Positions 8,773 through 16,991 of a stretch of 64,000 nucleotides of DNA are shown in pieces. Below the pieces are notes generated by a model. It had not been told where the DNA came from. It made no database searches and worked only from the letters and a program-made list of their open reading frames with translations. Position 1 is the stretch's first letter; every line of letters begins with the position of its first letter. Origin of the DNA: Methanobacteriota archaeon (lineage in GTDB: Archaea; Halobacteriota; Methanosarcinia; Methanosarcinales; Methanosarcinaceae); contig JAEWQJ010000007.1 in the NCBI GenBank assembly GCA_023399215.1, positions 1 through 64,000 on the forward strand, in the 5' to 3' direction. A program made the position numbers and the translations under genes.

Positions 8773-9003
8773 TCAGTCCGTACAGATACAGGACTTCTGT
8801 TTACAGGTAGGACACATACCAGGATATTTTAGGAAGGCTTCTTCGAGGTTCATACCATAAGGATTGGCAAATGCCCCTATCCAGACGAAGCAATCTGCAA
8901 GTTACTCTTCTATATTATCGGACTCTTCCCTGAGTATGGCTTCGGCAATTTCTCCAATTACCTCAACCAGCCAGAGCATGGTAGCCTTACTTCCCCCCTT
9001 CCT
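8773..9003 (-). pseudogene. mazG-like nucleotide pyrophosphohydrolase remnant
   Basis: The complementary strand reads KATMLWLVEVIGEIAEAILR, EESDNIEE, a TAA stop, then LADCFVWIGAFANPYGMNL, EEAFLKYPGMCPTCKQKSC and ICTD before a TGA. This is the C-terminal half of a MazG/MazG-like NTP pyrophosphohydrolase, with its E-x-x-E...E-x-x-D helices and Cys-rich tail. It contains one internal ochre codon and has lost its N-terminus. The homology stops where a 70-bp tandem array begins, so the 5' part appears to have been replaced by repeats. As the stop is TAA, pyrrolysine readthrough is not an option. Confidence 0.8.
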
Positions 9004-9240
9004 GCCATTATGCACATATATATCGGACATTAACCCTTTTCAAAAAAGACTTGACCGAAAAGAGGCGATTGCTGTCATTATACGCATACAGCTCGTACAT
9101 CAACCCTTTTCAAAAAAGGCTTGACCGAAAAGAGACGATTCCGGTCATTACGCACATAAATCTCGGACATCAACCCTTTTCAAAAAAGGCTTGACCGAAA
9201 AGAGACGATTCCGGTCATTACGCAATAAATCTCGGACATC
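9004..9240. repeat. 70-bp direct tandem repeat, about 3.3 units
   Basis: Each unit carries a CATTA...CGGACAT segment, an imperfect AACCCTTTTCAAAAAAGGCTTG hairpin (units of the dispersed palindrome family) and GACCGAAAAGAGACGATT. Successive CGATT landmarks fall at about 9066, 9136 and 9206, giving a period of 70. The second and third units are almost identical, suggesting recent expansion. The array occupies the gap between hisF and the dead mazG. Confidence 0.93.
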
Positions 9241-9307
9241 GGTCTCTGGAATTCTGAGATCTCTATTGATCTATCCCACTCCCATCTTTTTCTGCTTTTT
9301 CCTGAAT

Positions 9308-10129
9308 TTAAAGCCTTACAGGAATTTCCCGGTCTCTAAGGTATTCTTTGACTTCCTTGATTGAGTACTCTCTGAAGTGGAAGATACTTGCTGCAAGTGC
9401 GGCATCAGCTTTCCCAATTGAAAATCCTTCATAGATGTGCTGAGGGTTTCCGACACCTCCTGAGGCTATAATTGGGATGTCGAGTTCTTCTGAGAGCTTT
9501 TTAGTAATAGGCAGGTCATAACCAGCACAAGTGCCATCCCGATCCATGCTTGTGAGCAGGATTTCTCCGGAACCCAATTCTTCTGCTCTTCTTGCCCACT
9601 GCACGGCATCGATTCCTGTAGCTTCCCTGCCTCCATAAATTACAACCTCATACCAGGCAGGTGTTCCGTCTTCGAGCTCCAGAATGGTTTTGTCGGGATT
9701 ATTCTTTATGTCAGTGTTTCGCTTGCAGTCAATCGCAGTGACGATACACTGGGCTCCAAATATATCTGAGGACTCTTTGATGAATTCAGGATTCTTAACC
9801 GCAGAAGTGTTAACTGAGACCTTATCTGCCCCAGCTCTAAGAATCTGGCGAATTGCATCAATGGAATTTATTCCCCCTCCAATTGTAAGAGGAATGAAAA
9901 CCTCATCCGCAGTCCTTTCGATCACGTCGATCATAGTTTTCCTGCCTTGAGCCGAAGCTGTAATGTCCAGAAAAACAAGTTCGTCTGCGCCCTCTTCATT
10001 GTAGCGCTTGGCAAGTTCCACAGGGTCTCCGGCTTCTTTCAGGTCCACAAACTCAACACCCTTAACAACACAGCCACCTGCTCTGTCAAGGGTCACATCA
10101 AGGCATGGTATTATTCTTTTGGTGAGCAT
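9308..10129 (-). CDS. hisF: Imidazole glycerol phosphate synthase cyclase subunit HisF
   Basis: The (beta/alpha)8-barrel cyclase subunit of IGP synthase. With the glutaminase HisH it converts PRFAR to IGP and AICAR in histidine synthesis. It begins MLTKRIIPCLDV (catalytic Asp in CLDV). It has VTAIDCKRN (second catalytic Asp), the phosphate-binding GGG of IPLTIGGGI and the SGGVGNP loop. Length is 273 aa, normal once the archaeal insertion (about residues 140-155) is counted. The TAA stop is 68 nt from the tandem array. It is monocistronic here, with no other his gene in the window. Confidence 0.97.
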   Translation of the reverse strand: MLTKRIIPCLDVTLDRAGGCVVKGVEFVDLKEAGDPVELAKRYNEEGADELVFLDITASAQGRKTMIDVIERTADEVFIPLTIGGGINSIDAIRQILRAGADKVSVNTSAVKNPEFIKESSDIFGAQCIVTAIDCKRNTDIKNNPDKTILELEDGTPAWYEVVIYGGREATGIDAVQWARRAEELGSGEILLTSMDRDGTCAGYDLPITKKLSEELDIPIIASGGVGNPQHIYEGFSIGKADAALAASIFHFREYSIKEVKEYLRDREIPVRL

Positions 10130-10421
10130 CTATGGGATAATGAATTTAACTTTTATTAAAAGCTTGTTGAAATTAAGCTAATGCCAGTCTTAATACCAGT
10201 CCTAGATTAACGGAAGTCTTAGATCAATGACAGACTTATATAGTAAGTCTCTATCAACAGCAGTCCTGCTATATCTGATAGAAGATCACGGATCAATTTT
10301 CGCAGACTTAAAAAGCGGAATTAAGAGAAGATCAGTGAAGGTAAGTGGAAGTAAATGAAGGTGAGTGAAGGTAAACAAAGGTCGCCATCTCAGGAAAGAA
10401 ATCTGCATGTTCCAATAGAAT

Positions 10422-10886
10422 CTAACCGAAAATATTTATCACCTGGGCGCCTTCGAGCCTTGACATCTCTACTTCAGAACTTTCAAGCACATTTTTTCTG
10501 ACTCTTATTGGGGCTCCAACACGCAGAGCAAGAGCAATGCAGTCGCTTGGTCTTGCATCAAACTGCATGACAGCGTTGTCCTTTTTTATCAGGAGCCGGG
10601 CATAATAGATTTTATCCACCTTTTCATCAATCAAGACTCCCTCTATTTTTATGTCAAGCCTATCAAAAATAGTGAGTAGAAGATCATGAGCCAGAGGCCT
10701 GGGCGGAGAAATATTTTTAATTACGTTTCCTATTGAGAGAGCTTCGAGATGTCCTATGTATATAGGTAGCATATTTCCTTGCAGATCTTCGAGAAGCACT
10801 ACAGGAGTCGGGTCTGTAAAAACATCGACTATATAAACATCCCTGACTCGAATTTCCTCAAAATCCTCATAAGTGCCGATGTCCAT
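10422..10886 (-). CDS. Bifunctional nuclease (BFN, DUF151) domain protein
   Basis: A 154-aa protein almost entirely made of one BFN/DUF151 domain: VVLLEDLQGNMLPIYIGHLEALSI near the N-terminus and the family hallmark FDARPSDCIALALRVGAPI near residues 109-127. Members from bacteria and plants show RNase/DNase activity; archaeal roles are unproven. ATG start at 10886 has no Shine-Dalgarno sequence and is close to an AT-rich promoter region, so the transcript may be leaderless. The spacers on both sides (10130-10421, 10887-11055) hold short direct repeats (GTGAAGGTAA type at about 10335-10382) but no gene. Confidence 0.88.
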   Translation of the reverse strand: MDIGTYEDFEEIRVRDVYIVDVFTDPTPVVLLEDLQGNMLPIYIGHLEALSIGNVIKNISPPRPLAHDLLLTIFDRLDIKIEGVLIDEKVDKIYYARLLIKKDNAVMQFDARPSDCIALALRVGAPIRVRKNVLESSEVEMSRLEGAQVINIFG

Positions 10887-11055
10887 ATTTAATAAATGAT
10901 TTTAAACTTATTAATACTTAATTTAATTTTTATAAACATATTAAAAATACTACTTAAAGATCAGATTCAGCTTTTTTTATCAGAACTTTCAGCTAGGTTT
11001 TGGTCTCGAGGTAGCAATCAGGAATTCAGGTTAGTCCTTATCCTTACCAGAACCT

Positions 11056-11766
11056 TTAGCATTCCAGGCTTTTTCGGAAGCCATGTTTACCAATCAGGGG
11101 TACAAAAACGACCTCGCCTGTTTTCTTTTTATGTATATGTCCCTTGCTGTCTTTTTTAATTTTATAAAGTTCTTGAAAATAATCCCCCACAGGAATAAGC
11201 ATTATGCCTCCAGGCTTCAACTGTTCCAGCAAAGGCTCAGGGATATCAGGAGCTGCGCACGTCACAGCTATCCGGTCATAAGGGGCATACTAAGAATAAC
11301 CCATTGAGCCGTCTTCAAGTAGCACTGTGACATTGTTATATCCTGTTTTTTTTAGGTTATCCCTTGCAAAATTTGCAAGGGCTTCTATACGTTCAACCGT
11401 GTACACATGCCCGCTTTTTCCTACGAGCTCCCCCATCACTGCAGCATTATATCCTGACCCTGCTCCTATTTCCAGGACTCTATGCCCTTCCGAAAGTTCA
11501 AGGAGTTCACACATCATCGCAACCATATGCGGGGCAGAGATTGTCTGCCCGTGGCCGATGTCAAGGGGTCTGTCGATATAAGCTGCTCTTTGCTCATATT
11601 CCGGAACAAACTTATGCCTTGGGACACGGAGCATAGCATCGCGGACGTTATCTTTCAGCAGCAGGTAAGCCTCAAGATTGTCTACAAGGCGCCTGCGCAT
11701 TGCTTCGAGTTTTTCTTCCTCTTCTTTTTCTCTTTTTTCTTTACCACGGCCCTCTTCGGAATTCAC
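11056..11766 (-). CDS. pcm: Protein-L-isoaspartate O-methyltransferase Pcm, interrupted by one in-frame UAG
   Basis: Repairs isoaspartyl residues in damaged proteins using SAM. Visible motifs are RDAMLRVPRHKFVP, HGQTISAPHMVAMM and the SAM-binding VLEIGAGSGYNAAVMGEL. After a single TAG come YAPYDRIAVTCAAPDIPEPLLEQLKPGGI and MLIPVG in the same frame, through the normal C-terminus. Apart from the amber, the roughly 236-codon frame is intact and of family length. Either the TAG is read (pyrrolysine insertion or suppression) or the gene is freshly inactivated. The start is uncertain: GTG 11766 is chosen, TTG 11799 and ATG 11700 are alternatives. It overlaps the upstream zinc-finger gene by about 26 nt, implying co-transcription. 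Confidence 0.85.
11290..11292 (-). other. In-frame amber codon within pcm
   Basis: The complement reads GGT TAT TCT TAG TAT GCC CCT TAT GAC, so the TAG falls in the G-Y-x-x-x-A-P-Y-D-R segment of Pcm, usually occupied by a variable residue such as Glu or Lys. Both flanks are in the same frame. Confidence 0.9.
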
Positions 11767-12376
11767 GCTGACCCGAACCTTCCCATTTCTTTCTCGCAAA
11801 AATCCGTTTTACGTATTTTGCAAGCACAACATCGCCTTTTCTTGACCGGAATGCACCGTCTCTTACCTTGATTTTATTGATGAAAAGGCGTTTATTTCCC
11901 ACTCTTTCTTCGGCTCCTACGACAAATTCATAATCGCCAGGCACACGTTTTTCAAGAACTTCTGTTTTTTCAGTCCCTGACTGTGCGGAAAATTTTACGG
12001 TAACTTCATCAATGGCTCTGCCCCAGATTGTCTCGGTATCTTCTGCCCGAGCAATCAGGACTCGTTTTCCTCCTGCATCAAGAGCAGTAATCAGGATAGG
12101 CACCACTACTCCTGTTTCCTCATCGTCTACAACTAGCTCATCGTCTACCTGAAGGACAGTCTCGGAATCCAGTTCAGTTTTGTAAGTGTCTGAAATGTCC
12201 ATCTTACTGACTATCACTTTCAAACTAACGGATTTAGGGGTTTTAAGTTTCACTGCATGCACCTGCCCGCATTCCAGACAGCGAACAAGCGGACTCTGCC
12301 CCTCTTTCAGAACCTCGTGCCCTACCTCTTCTTCAGGGGAGCATGAAGGGCACTCAACGTCAATTTCTCTTGTCAT
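11741..12376 (-). CDS. HVO_0476-type archaeal zinc-finger protein
   Basis: A 211-aa cytosolic protein. An N-terminal zinc ribbon (VECPSC...VRCLECGQVH) is followed by a beta-rich region with paired VSKMDISDTYKTELDSETVLQV and FSAQSGTEKTEVLEKRVPGDYEF segments, and a basic C-terminus (AKYVKRIFARKKW). This domain order matches the conserved but uncharacterised euryarchaeal HVO_0476 family. I chose ATG 12376; an in-frame TTG at 12400 exists. No Shine-Dalgarno sequence is seen. It lies directly upstream of, and overlaps, pcm. Confidence 0.75.
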   Translation of the reverse strand: MTREIDVECPSCSPEEEVGHEVLKEGQSPLVRCLECGQVHAVKLKTPKSVSLKVIVSKMDISDTYKTELDSETVLQVDDELVVDDEETGVVVPILITALDAGGKRVLIARAEDTETIWGRAIDEVTVKFSAQSGTEKTEVLEKRVPGDYEFVVGAEERVGNKRLFINKIKVRDGAFRSRKGDVVLAKYVKRIFARKKWEGSGQREFRRGPW

Positions 12377-12919
12377 GGTATAATCAATAGATGGATTCAA
12401 GATACTAAATACTTAACTTCTCCGGCGACGTTTTCCCTGAAGAGAAGTCTTTTAAATATTTTCGAGTTCTTCTTGAATTTTAAAAGAACGATAAAACTTC
12501 ATCCGAGTTTATTAAATTATTTTCATATTGTCAGAAACAATGACCCATCCAAATTTCTATTTTTTATAAAAAAAGGAACTAATATATTGCCTTATAATCT
12601 CGTTTTTACCATGGACTCATTGATTATTTTGTTTCCTTTCCCCATTGAGAAGGATTTATTTCAATGGAATTAAAATTTTATTGTTTTGCGTGATTTGAGG
12701 ATGAAATTGGAGGCCAGAGAACAATAAAAAGTTTCTAAAACTATCAAAATTAGCCTTTCTTAAAAAGGTATTATCTATTGTAGCAGCTTAAGATTTTACA
12801 GAAATCGTTGAGGTTTTTTGGTCTTGAAAGGTTATTAAAATAGACAAAAAAAAGTTCAATACAGAATTATGACGCTTAACTATATTAATATATACTACAA
12901 TCTTTTTGATTGTGATACT
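12377..12919. other. Intergenic region between divergent genes, no gene seen
   Basis: A 540-nt AT-rich spacer between the zinc-finger gene (leftward) and the flavin-binding gene (rightward). Both promoters must lie here; TATA-like runs occur near 12590 and 12885-12897. No conserved coding stretch was recognised. Confidence 0.5.
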
Positions 12920-13324
12920 ATGGTAAAATTAGATGAAAAGATGAAAACTGCTTTTTCAAAGGTAAAGATCTTTCCCGTAGCTACGGCCTCAAAAGGAGGA
13001 ATTCCTAATGTGGTGCCTATAGGGTTCTGCCAGCTTGTAGATGATGAAACAATCTGGATATCAGATAACTTCATGTCCAAATCCCTGGCAAACCTTAAGG
13101 AAAATCCAAATGTGGCAGTCTATGTATGGGGACCAGACACCGGTGGCTGCTTCCAGATAAAAGGTAAAGCTGAAATTATCAGTTCCGGAGAAAAATTTGA
13201 AAAAATGAAAGCAATTGTGCATGCGGCAAAACCCGGGCTTCCTGCAAAAACTCTGATAGAAGTCAAGATTACCGAGGTCTTCCAGTGTGCTCCCGGCCCA
13301 GACGCAGGAAAGAAATTGCTCTGA
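12920..13324 (+). CDS. Pyridoxamine-5'-phosphate oxidase-like FMN-binding protein
   Basis: A 134-aa split-barrel protein. FPVATASKGGIPNVVPIGFCQLVDDETIWISDNF and MSKSLANLKENPNVAVYVW form the typical FMN-binding half-barrel of the PNPOx-like superfamily. FQIKGKAEIISSG and LIEVKITEVFQCAPGPDAGKKL complete the fold. Such small archaeal proteins bind FMN or F420, and their redox partners are usually unknown. ATG 12920 is chosen because homology begins with MVKLDEKM; a GTGAT 3-7 nt before it is a weak ribosome site. The longer frame from 12869 has low-complexity codons. Confidence 0.85.
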   Translation: MVKLDEKMKTAFSKVKIFPVATASKGGIPNVVPIGFCQLVDDETIWISDNFMSKSLANLKENPNVAVYVWGPDTGGCFQIKGKAEIISSGEKFEKMKAIVHAAKPGLPAKTLIEVKITEVFQCAPGPDAGKKLL

Positions 13325-13924
13325 GCAAAACTCAAATTATACTCTGTAGAAATCCTGATTTGAGATTACTATAAGGTTCTGTATAGTCTTCGGGAAATAA
13401 ACATTTTATATGCACACCACTAAATAATATTATTTTAAATTCTCGAAGACTTTACATTTATCGAAGACTCTACATTTATCGAAGACTCTACATCTACCGA
13501 CGTATTGTCAGGCGATATAGAGGTACTCAGGATGGAAGAAAAACGGGCAAAGAAATCCATGGCTTTGTCTTAAGTATATCGGCTGAAAATTATTAAATAT
13601 ATGCTTACTAATGTCTATGAAACCATCAAGATAGTCAATCTTCATTCAAATGGGTATTCTTTTAAAAAGTTGTTCCTGCAGAGAATTTGAAAATATGATA
13701 AAGGAAATCTGAAAAGAATTGAGCAAATTTGAACTGCTTAATCCTTATATTAATCCTGATATGGTTAAGATTATGTGATATGAGGAACTTCCAATTCTCA
13801 AATAAAAATGACTTTAAGAGAGTACAAAAAAGATTACCTCTCTAAATTCTTCCTTTGATTCTTTTGATATATTTATGTATATCGCGTTCCTGTAATTACT
13901 GAAAAGTATGTGGAGTTAAAAAGA
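13325..13924. other. 600-nt spacer with an 18-bp tandem repeat and possible coding debris
   Basis: At 13443-13496 three 18-bp units of TCGAAGACTCTACATTTA follow in tandem. Further right, one forward frame reads CREFENMIKEI, a stop, then KELSKFELLNPYINPDMVKIM and another stop. This looks like decayed protein-coding DNA of unknown family. No intact gene is present. Confidence 0.5.
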
Positions 13925-14140
13925 ATGGTAGATCACAAATTAGAACATTCTATATCTCTAGATCCCAATACTCTCAACTATCAAAGAATAAAAATGTTAC
14001 AACGAATAAGGCATGCAGTTGATGAAGGACTCGTAAATACTTCTGATTCTCATTTAACCGAAGTTATGATCGATCTCAAAACCTTGCTTGAAGATGTAGA
14101 AACTGAAATGACTAATAGAGGTATGAAGTTAAAAAAATGA
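13925..14140 (+). CDS. Small uncharacterised protein (71 aa)
   Basis: Sequence MVDHKLEHSISLDPNTLNYQ... is charged, predicted alpha-helical and soluble, without Cys or membrane segments. The ATG at 13925 is preceded by TGGAG with 9-nt spacing; an in-frame GTG at 13910 is the alternative. No family was recognised. A single stand-alone gene, it ends TGA 270 nt before ribK. Coding status is supported by the ribosome site and regular codon use only. Confidence 0.55.
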   Translation: MVDHKLEHSISLDPNTLNYQRIKMLQRIRHAVDEGLVNTSDSHLTEVMIDLKTLLEDVETEMTNRGMKLKK

Positions 14141-14409
14141 GTTCAAAACCTTCAGCTATACCAGGCAAAACGCAGAAAACTATGCATCAATAAAAACGAT
14201 AAATCTGGTTTACTATTTCCGAGTTTTTGATTTATTGTTGTCAGTTGCCATTGGAATTGATGGCAAACTTTAGCGGTCTCAGAAGATACTAAAAAGTTTA
14301 CTTGAGAGGTATCAGGTGGAATTTGCTATCAAAAGTTTTATTATAACGGAATGCATTGTATAACATCTCATAATTGAGGTGCATCTCAAAATTAAGATAG
14401 GTGCCGACA

Positions 14410-15087
14410 GTGCATGACATTGAATACCTTAAAAAACTCGCACTTATAGGGGCAATAAATAAAATCATCAAGGTCTCATCAAGCGAGTTTCAAAAGCATA
14501 CTGGGGCAAGCTCCAAAACCGCAGCAAGAAAGCTAAAGCAGCTGGAAGAGGATGGGCTGATCGTAAGGAAGATCGTTCCCGGTGGCCAGTTGATAAAAAT
14601 GACAGAAAAAGGAATTGAAGTTCTTAAGAACGAATACGTCGATTACAGCAGGATTTTTTCTCCAGAACTCGATATTCTCGAACTCGAAGGAAAGGTGCTC
14701 AAGGGCCTCGGTGAAGGCCAGTATTATGTAAATATACCCGGATACCGGAAGCAATTTGAAGAAAAGTTGCATTTTGTACCTTTTCCCGGGACTCTGAACG
14801 TACAGCTTTCAGAAAGCAGTTCGCTTCTTAGAAACCTTTTACTTGAAACGCCGGCTATCCGGGTCGAAGGTTTCAATGACGGAGAACGTACATTCGGAGG
14901 CGGAAAATGTTATCCAGTTGTTGTTGGCGGTATAGAAGCTGCTGTAGTCGTTCCTGAAAGAACACATTATCCATCGGATTTGATTGAGATTATTGCGCCT
15001 GTAAAGTTAAGAGACGCTCTGAAATTGAACGATGGGGACAGAGTTGTGGTAAAGTTAAAAAAACAGGGTACGGAGAACCAGAAATGA
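14410..15087 (+). CDS. ribK: CTP-dependent riboflavin kinase with N-terminal winged helix
   Basis: Makes FMN from riboflavin using CTP, the archaeal alternative to RibF. Residues 1-80 form a winged-helix DNA-binding domain (GASSKTAARKLKQLEEDGLIVRKIV). The rest is the RibK cradle-loop barrel, with GEGQYYVNIPGYRKQFEEKL, FVPFPGTLNVQL and AAVVVPERTHYPSDLIEIIAP. This HTH-RibK fusion is common in euryarchaea and suggests self-regulation by riboflavin or FMN. I chose GTG 14410 with AGGTG 6 nt upstream; GTG 14401 lies inside that ribosome site. It overlaps ribB by 4 nt (ATGA). Confidence 0.93.
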   Translation: MHDIEYLKKLALIGAINKIIKVSSSEFQKHTGASSKTAARKLKQLEEDGLIVRKIVPGGQLIKMTEKGIEVLKNEYVDYSRIFSPELDILELEGKVLKGLGEGQYYVNIPGYRKQFEEKLHFVPFPGTLNVQLSESSSLLRNLLLETPAIRVEGFNDGERTFGGGKCYPVVVGGIEAAVVVPERTHYPSDLIEIIAPVKLRDALKLNDGDRVVVKLKKQGTENQK

Positions 15088-15824
15088 GCGGAAGTACGGT
15101 TTACGAAAATTTTACGTACAGAAATAAGAATATCAACCGGGCGCTGGAAGCCCTGAAAGCCGGAAAAATGATCCAGATTTACGATTCAGACTCCAGGGAA
15201 GGAGAAACTGATTTTGTAATTCCTGCAAAAGCGGTCACTTTCAAAGACGTGAAATGGATGCGAAAAGATGCAGGCGGCCTTATCTGTGTGGCGGTTGACC
15301 CGATTGCATCAAAACAGCTCAAACTGCCTTTTATGGCTGAACTCGTCCGGGAAGCCAGTAAAACCAGTGATGTGCTTGGGGAAATTGCAGAGAAAGAAGG
15401 CGATCTTAAATATGATGCTCATTCTTCCTTTTCTCTCTGGGTCAATCACAGGGACACAAGAACAGGCATTCCTGATAACGAAAGAGCCCTTACTATCCGT
15501 AAAATAGGAGAAATTACGGAAAAAAAGCTATCCGGGGATGCAATTCATTTTGGAGATGAATTCAGAACCCCTGGGCATGTTGCACTTCTAAGGGCTGCTG
15601 AAGGACTTCTGGACGAGCGTAAAGGTCAGACTGAACTTTCAGTTGCTCTTGCCCGTATGGCAGGCATTACCCCTGCGATGGTAGTTTGTGAGATGCTTGA
15701 TGATAATAATGGGAAAGCTCGCTCCAAAGAAGACTCAAAAGAGTATGGTAAAGAACACGGGCTGGTATTTCTGGAAGGGCAGGAAATAGTCGAAGCCTAT
15801 ATGACGTGGGCAGGCTCGGAATAA
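15084..15824 (+). CDS. ribB: 3,4-dihydroxy-2-butanone-4-phosphate synthase
   Basis: Converts ribulose 5-phosphate to formate and DHBP, the four-carbon precursor of riboflavin. Motifs are DSDSREGETDFVIPA (acidic metal/substrate loop), RKDAGGLICVAV, HSSFSLWVNHRDTRTGI and the H-V-A-L-L-R-A segment (FRTPGHVALLRAAEGLL). Length is 246 aa. Its ATG overlaps the ribK stop, so the two are translationally coupled in a riboflavin-to-FMN operon. A short charged insertion (ARSKEDSKEYGKEHG) sits near the C-terminus. Downstream, 15830-15960 is a pyrimidine-rich run of CTTACTTTTTTCAT-type repeats. Confidence 0.95.
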   Translation: MSGSTVYENFTYRNKNINRALEALKAGKMIQIYDSDSREGETDFVIPAKAVTFKDVKWMRKDAGGLICVAVDPIASKQLKLPFMAELVREASKTSDVLGEIAEKEGDLKYDAHSSFSLWVNHRDTRTGIPDNERALTIRKIGEITEKKLSGDAIHFGDEFRTPGHVALLRAAEGLLDERKGQTELSVALARMAGITPAMVVCEMLDDNNGKARSKEDSKEYGKEHGLVFLEGQEIVEAYMTWAGSE

Positions 15825-16071
15825 GAGTTCTTTTTCTTCCGCTTTTCTTCAACTTACTTTTTTCATCCTATTTTTCGTCTTACTTTATTCATCTTACTTT
15901 TTTTCATTTTGCTCTTATTTTTCACCTATTTTTTAAAACGGAGAATTTTATATGAAAATAAGTCAGTATATCATTGATAGCTTCTTGATAGTCTTCAACT
16001 GAATTAATACTCTCAAGATTAATTTTCTTAATTGTTTTGTCCGCCGTCTGTGTTCCGGTTTTGGGCATTTG

Positions 16072-16986
16072 ATGTAGGGGGTCAGATCAACGTTACAGAG
16101 ATTCAAAAAAGTACAGCAAGTTCTTATCTATGTACTATTTCTGAACCTTGCAGTTGCGTTTGCTAAAATCATTTACGGAACCTTGACCAGCACATTGAGT
16201 ATGACTGCAGACGGCTACCACTCTCTTTTTGATGGAGTTTCCAATATTATAGGACTGACTGGGAGTTTTATCGGAGCTCGCCCGCCTGATGTCGAGCATC
16301 CTTACGGACATCGAAAGTATGAAACAGTAGCCTCTATTTTTATCGCTTTACTTTTGATTTTTGTAGGCGTTGAAATTTTACGAAGCGCTCTCAACCGTTT
16401 CCTTGCACCGAGCGTGCCAGAGGTCACAGCTATAAGTTTTCTCATAATTCTCGGGACGATGTGTATTAACTATCTGGTAACACGATACGAATATAAACAA
16501 GGGGAATCTCTCAGAAGCCAGGTACTTATAGCAGACTCCATGCACACAAAAAGTGATATTTATGTCTCCATCTCGGTTATAGTAAGTCTTGCTGCCGTAA
16601 AGCTTGGTTTCCCTCTCATGGACCCTTTAATAGCCATAGTAATTGCTTTTATCATTTTCAGGGCCGGGTACAGGATTATTAAAGAAGGTTCAAGGGACCT
16701 TCTGGACATGTCCAGAATTAAAGAAAAAGAAATTTGTGACCTGGTTATGGGAGTTGAAGGAGTAAAGGGCTGTCATAAAATCCGGACTAGAGGGAGCATG
16801 GGGGATATTAAGATTGATATGCATCTGCTAGTCCAATCGGATATGACACTTGAGGACGCACACCTTATCGCACACAAAGTCAGCAAAAAGCTGAAGGGTG
16901 AATACAAAGATGTCTCTGATGTGGTTGTACATCTTGAACCCTCCTCCCAGCGACCCCAAGGATCAAATAGCAAAAAAACCAGTTAA
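16072..16986 (+). CDS. Cation diffusion facilitator transporter whose second codon is UAG
   Basis: CDF-family divalent metal exporter in the cytoplasmic membrane. It has an N-terminal amphipathic RFKKVQQ followed by VLIYVLFLNLAVAFAKIIYG (TM1) and STLSMTADGYHSLFDGVSNI, with the H-x-x-x-D metal site of TM2. DSMHTKSDIYVS (H-x-x-x-D, TM5) and the C-terminal cytoplasmic domain HKIRTRGSMGDIKIDMHL follow. The frame continues upstream past the first internal start (TTG 16183) through all of TM1 to an ATG at 16072, but the next codon is TAG. No other ATG, GTG or TTG precedes TM1 in frame. So either ATG-UAG is read, or a nonstandard start is used, or the gene is damaged. It ends 5 nt before aroC. Confidence 0.8.
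16075..16077 (+). other. Amber codon directly after the putative CDF start
   Basis: Sequence ATG TAG GGG GTC AGA TCA leads straight into the conserved N-terminus. The TAG is the only stop between the ATG and the end of the gene in this frame. Confidence 0.75.
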
Positions 16987-16991
16987 GATGC

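Noticed and set aside
8604..8810. Forward frame of 68 codons with repeated leucine/lysine units
   Set aside because: It is open only because a 15-16 bp tandem repeat lacks stops; it also overlaps the mazG remnant on the other strand.
8900..8912. In-frame stop in the mazG remnant as another pyrrolysine codon
   Set aside because: The stop is TAA, not TAG, and the N-terminus of the gene is missing.
9004..9240. Possible CRISPR array
   Set aside because: Units are contiguous 70-bp direct repeats without unique spacers, and no cas gene is present; the same holds for the 11-51 bp arrays elsewhere.
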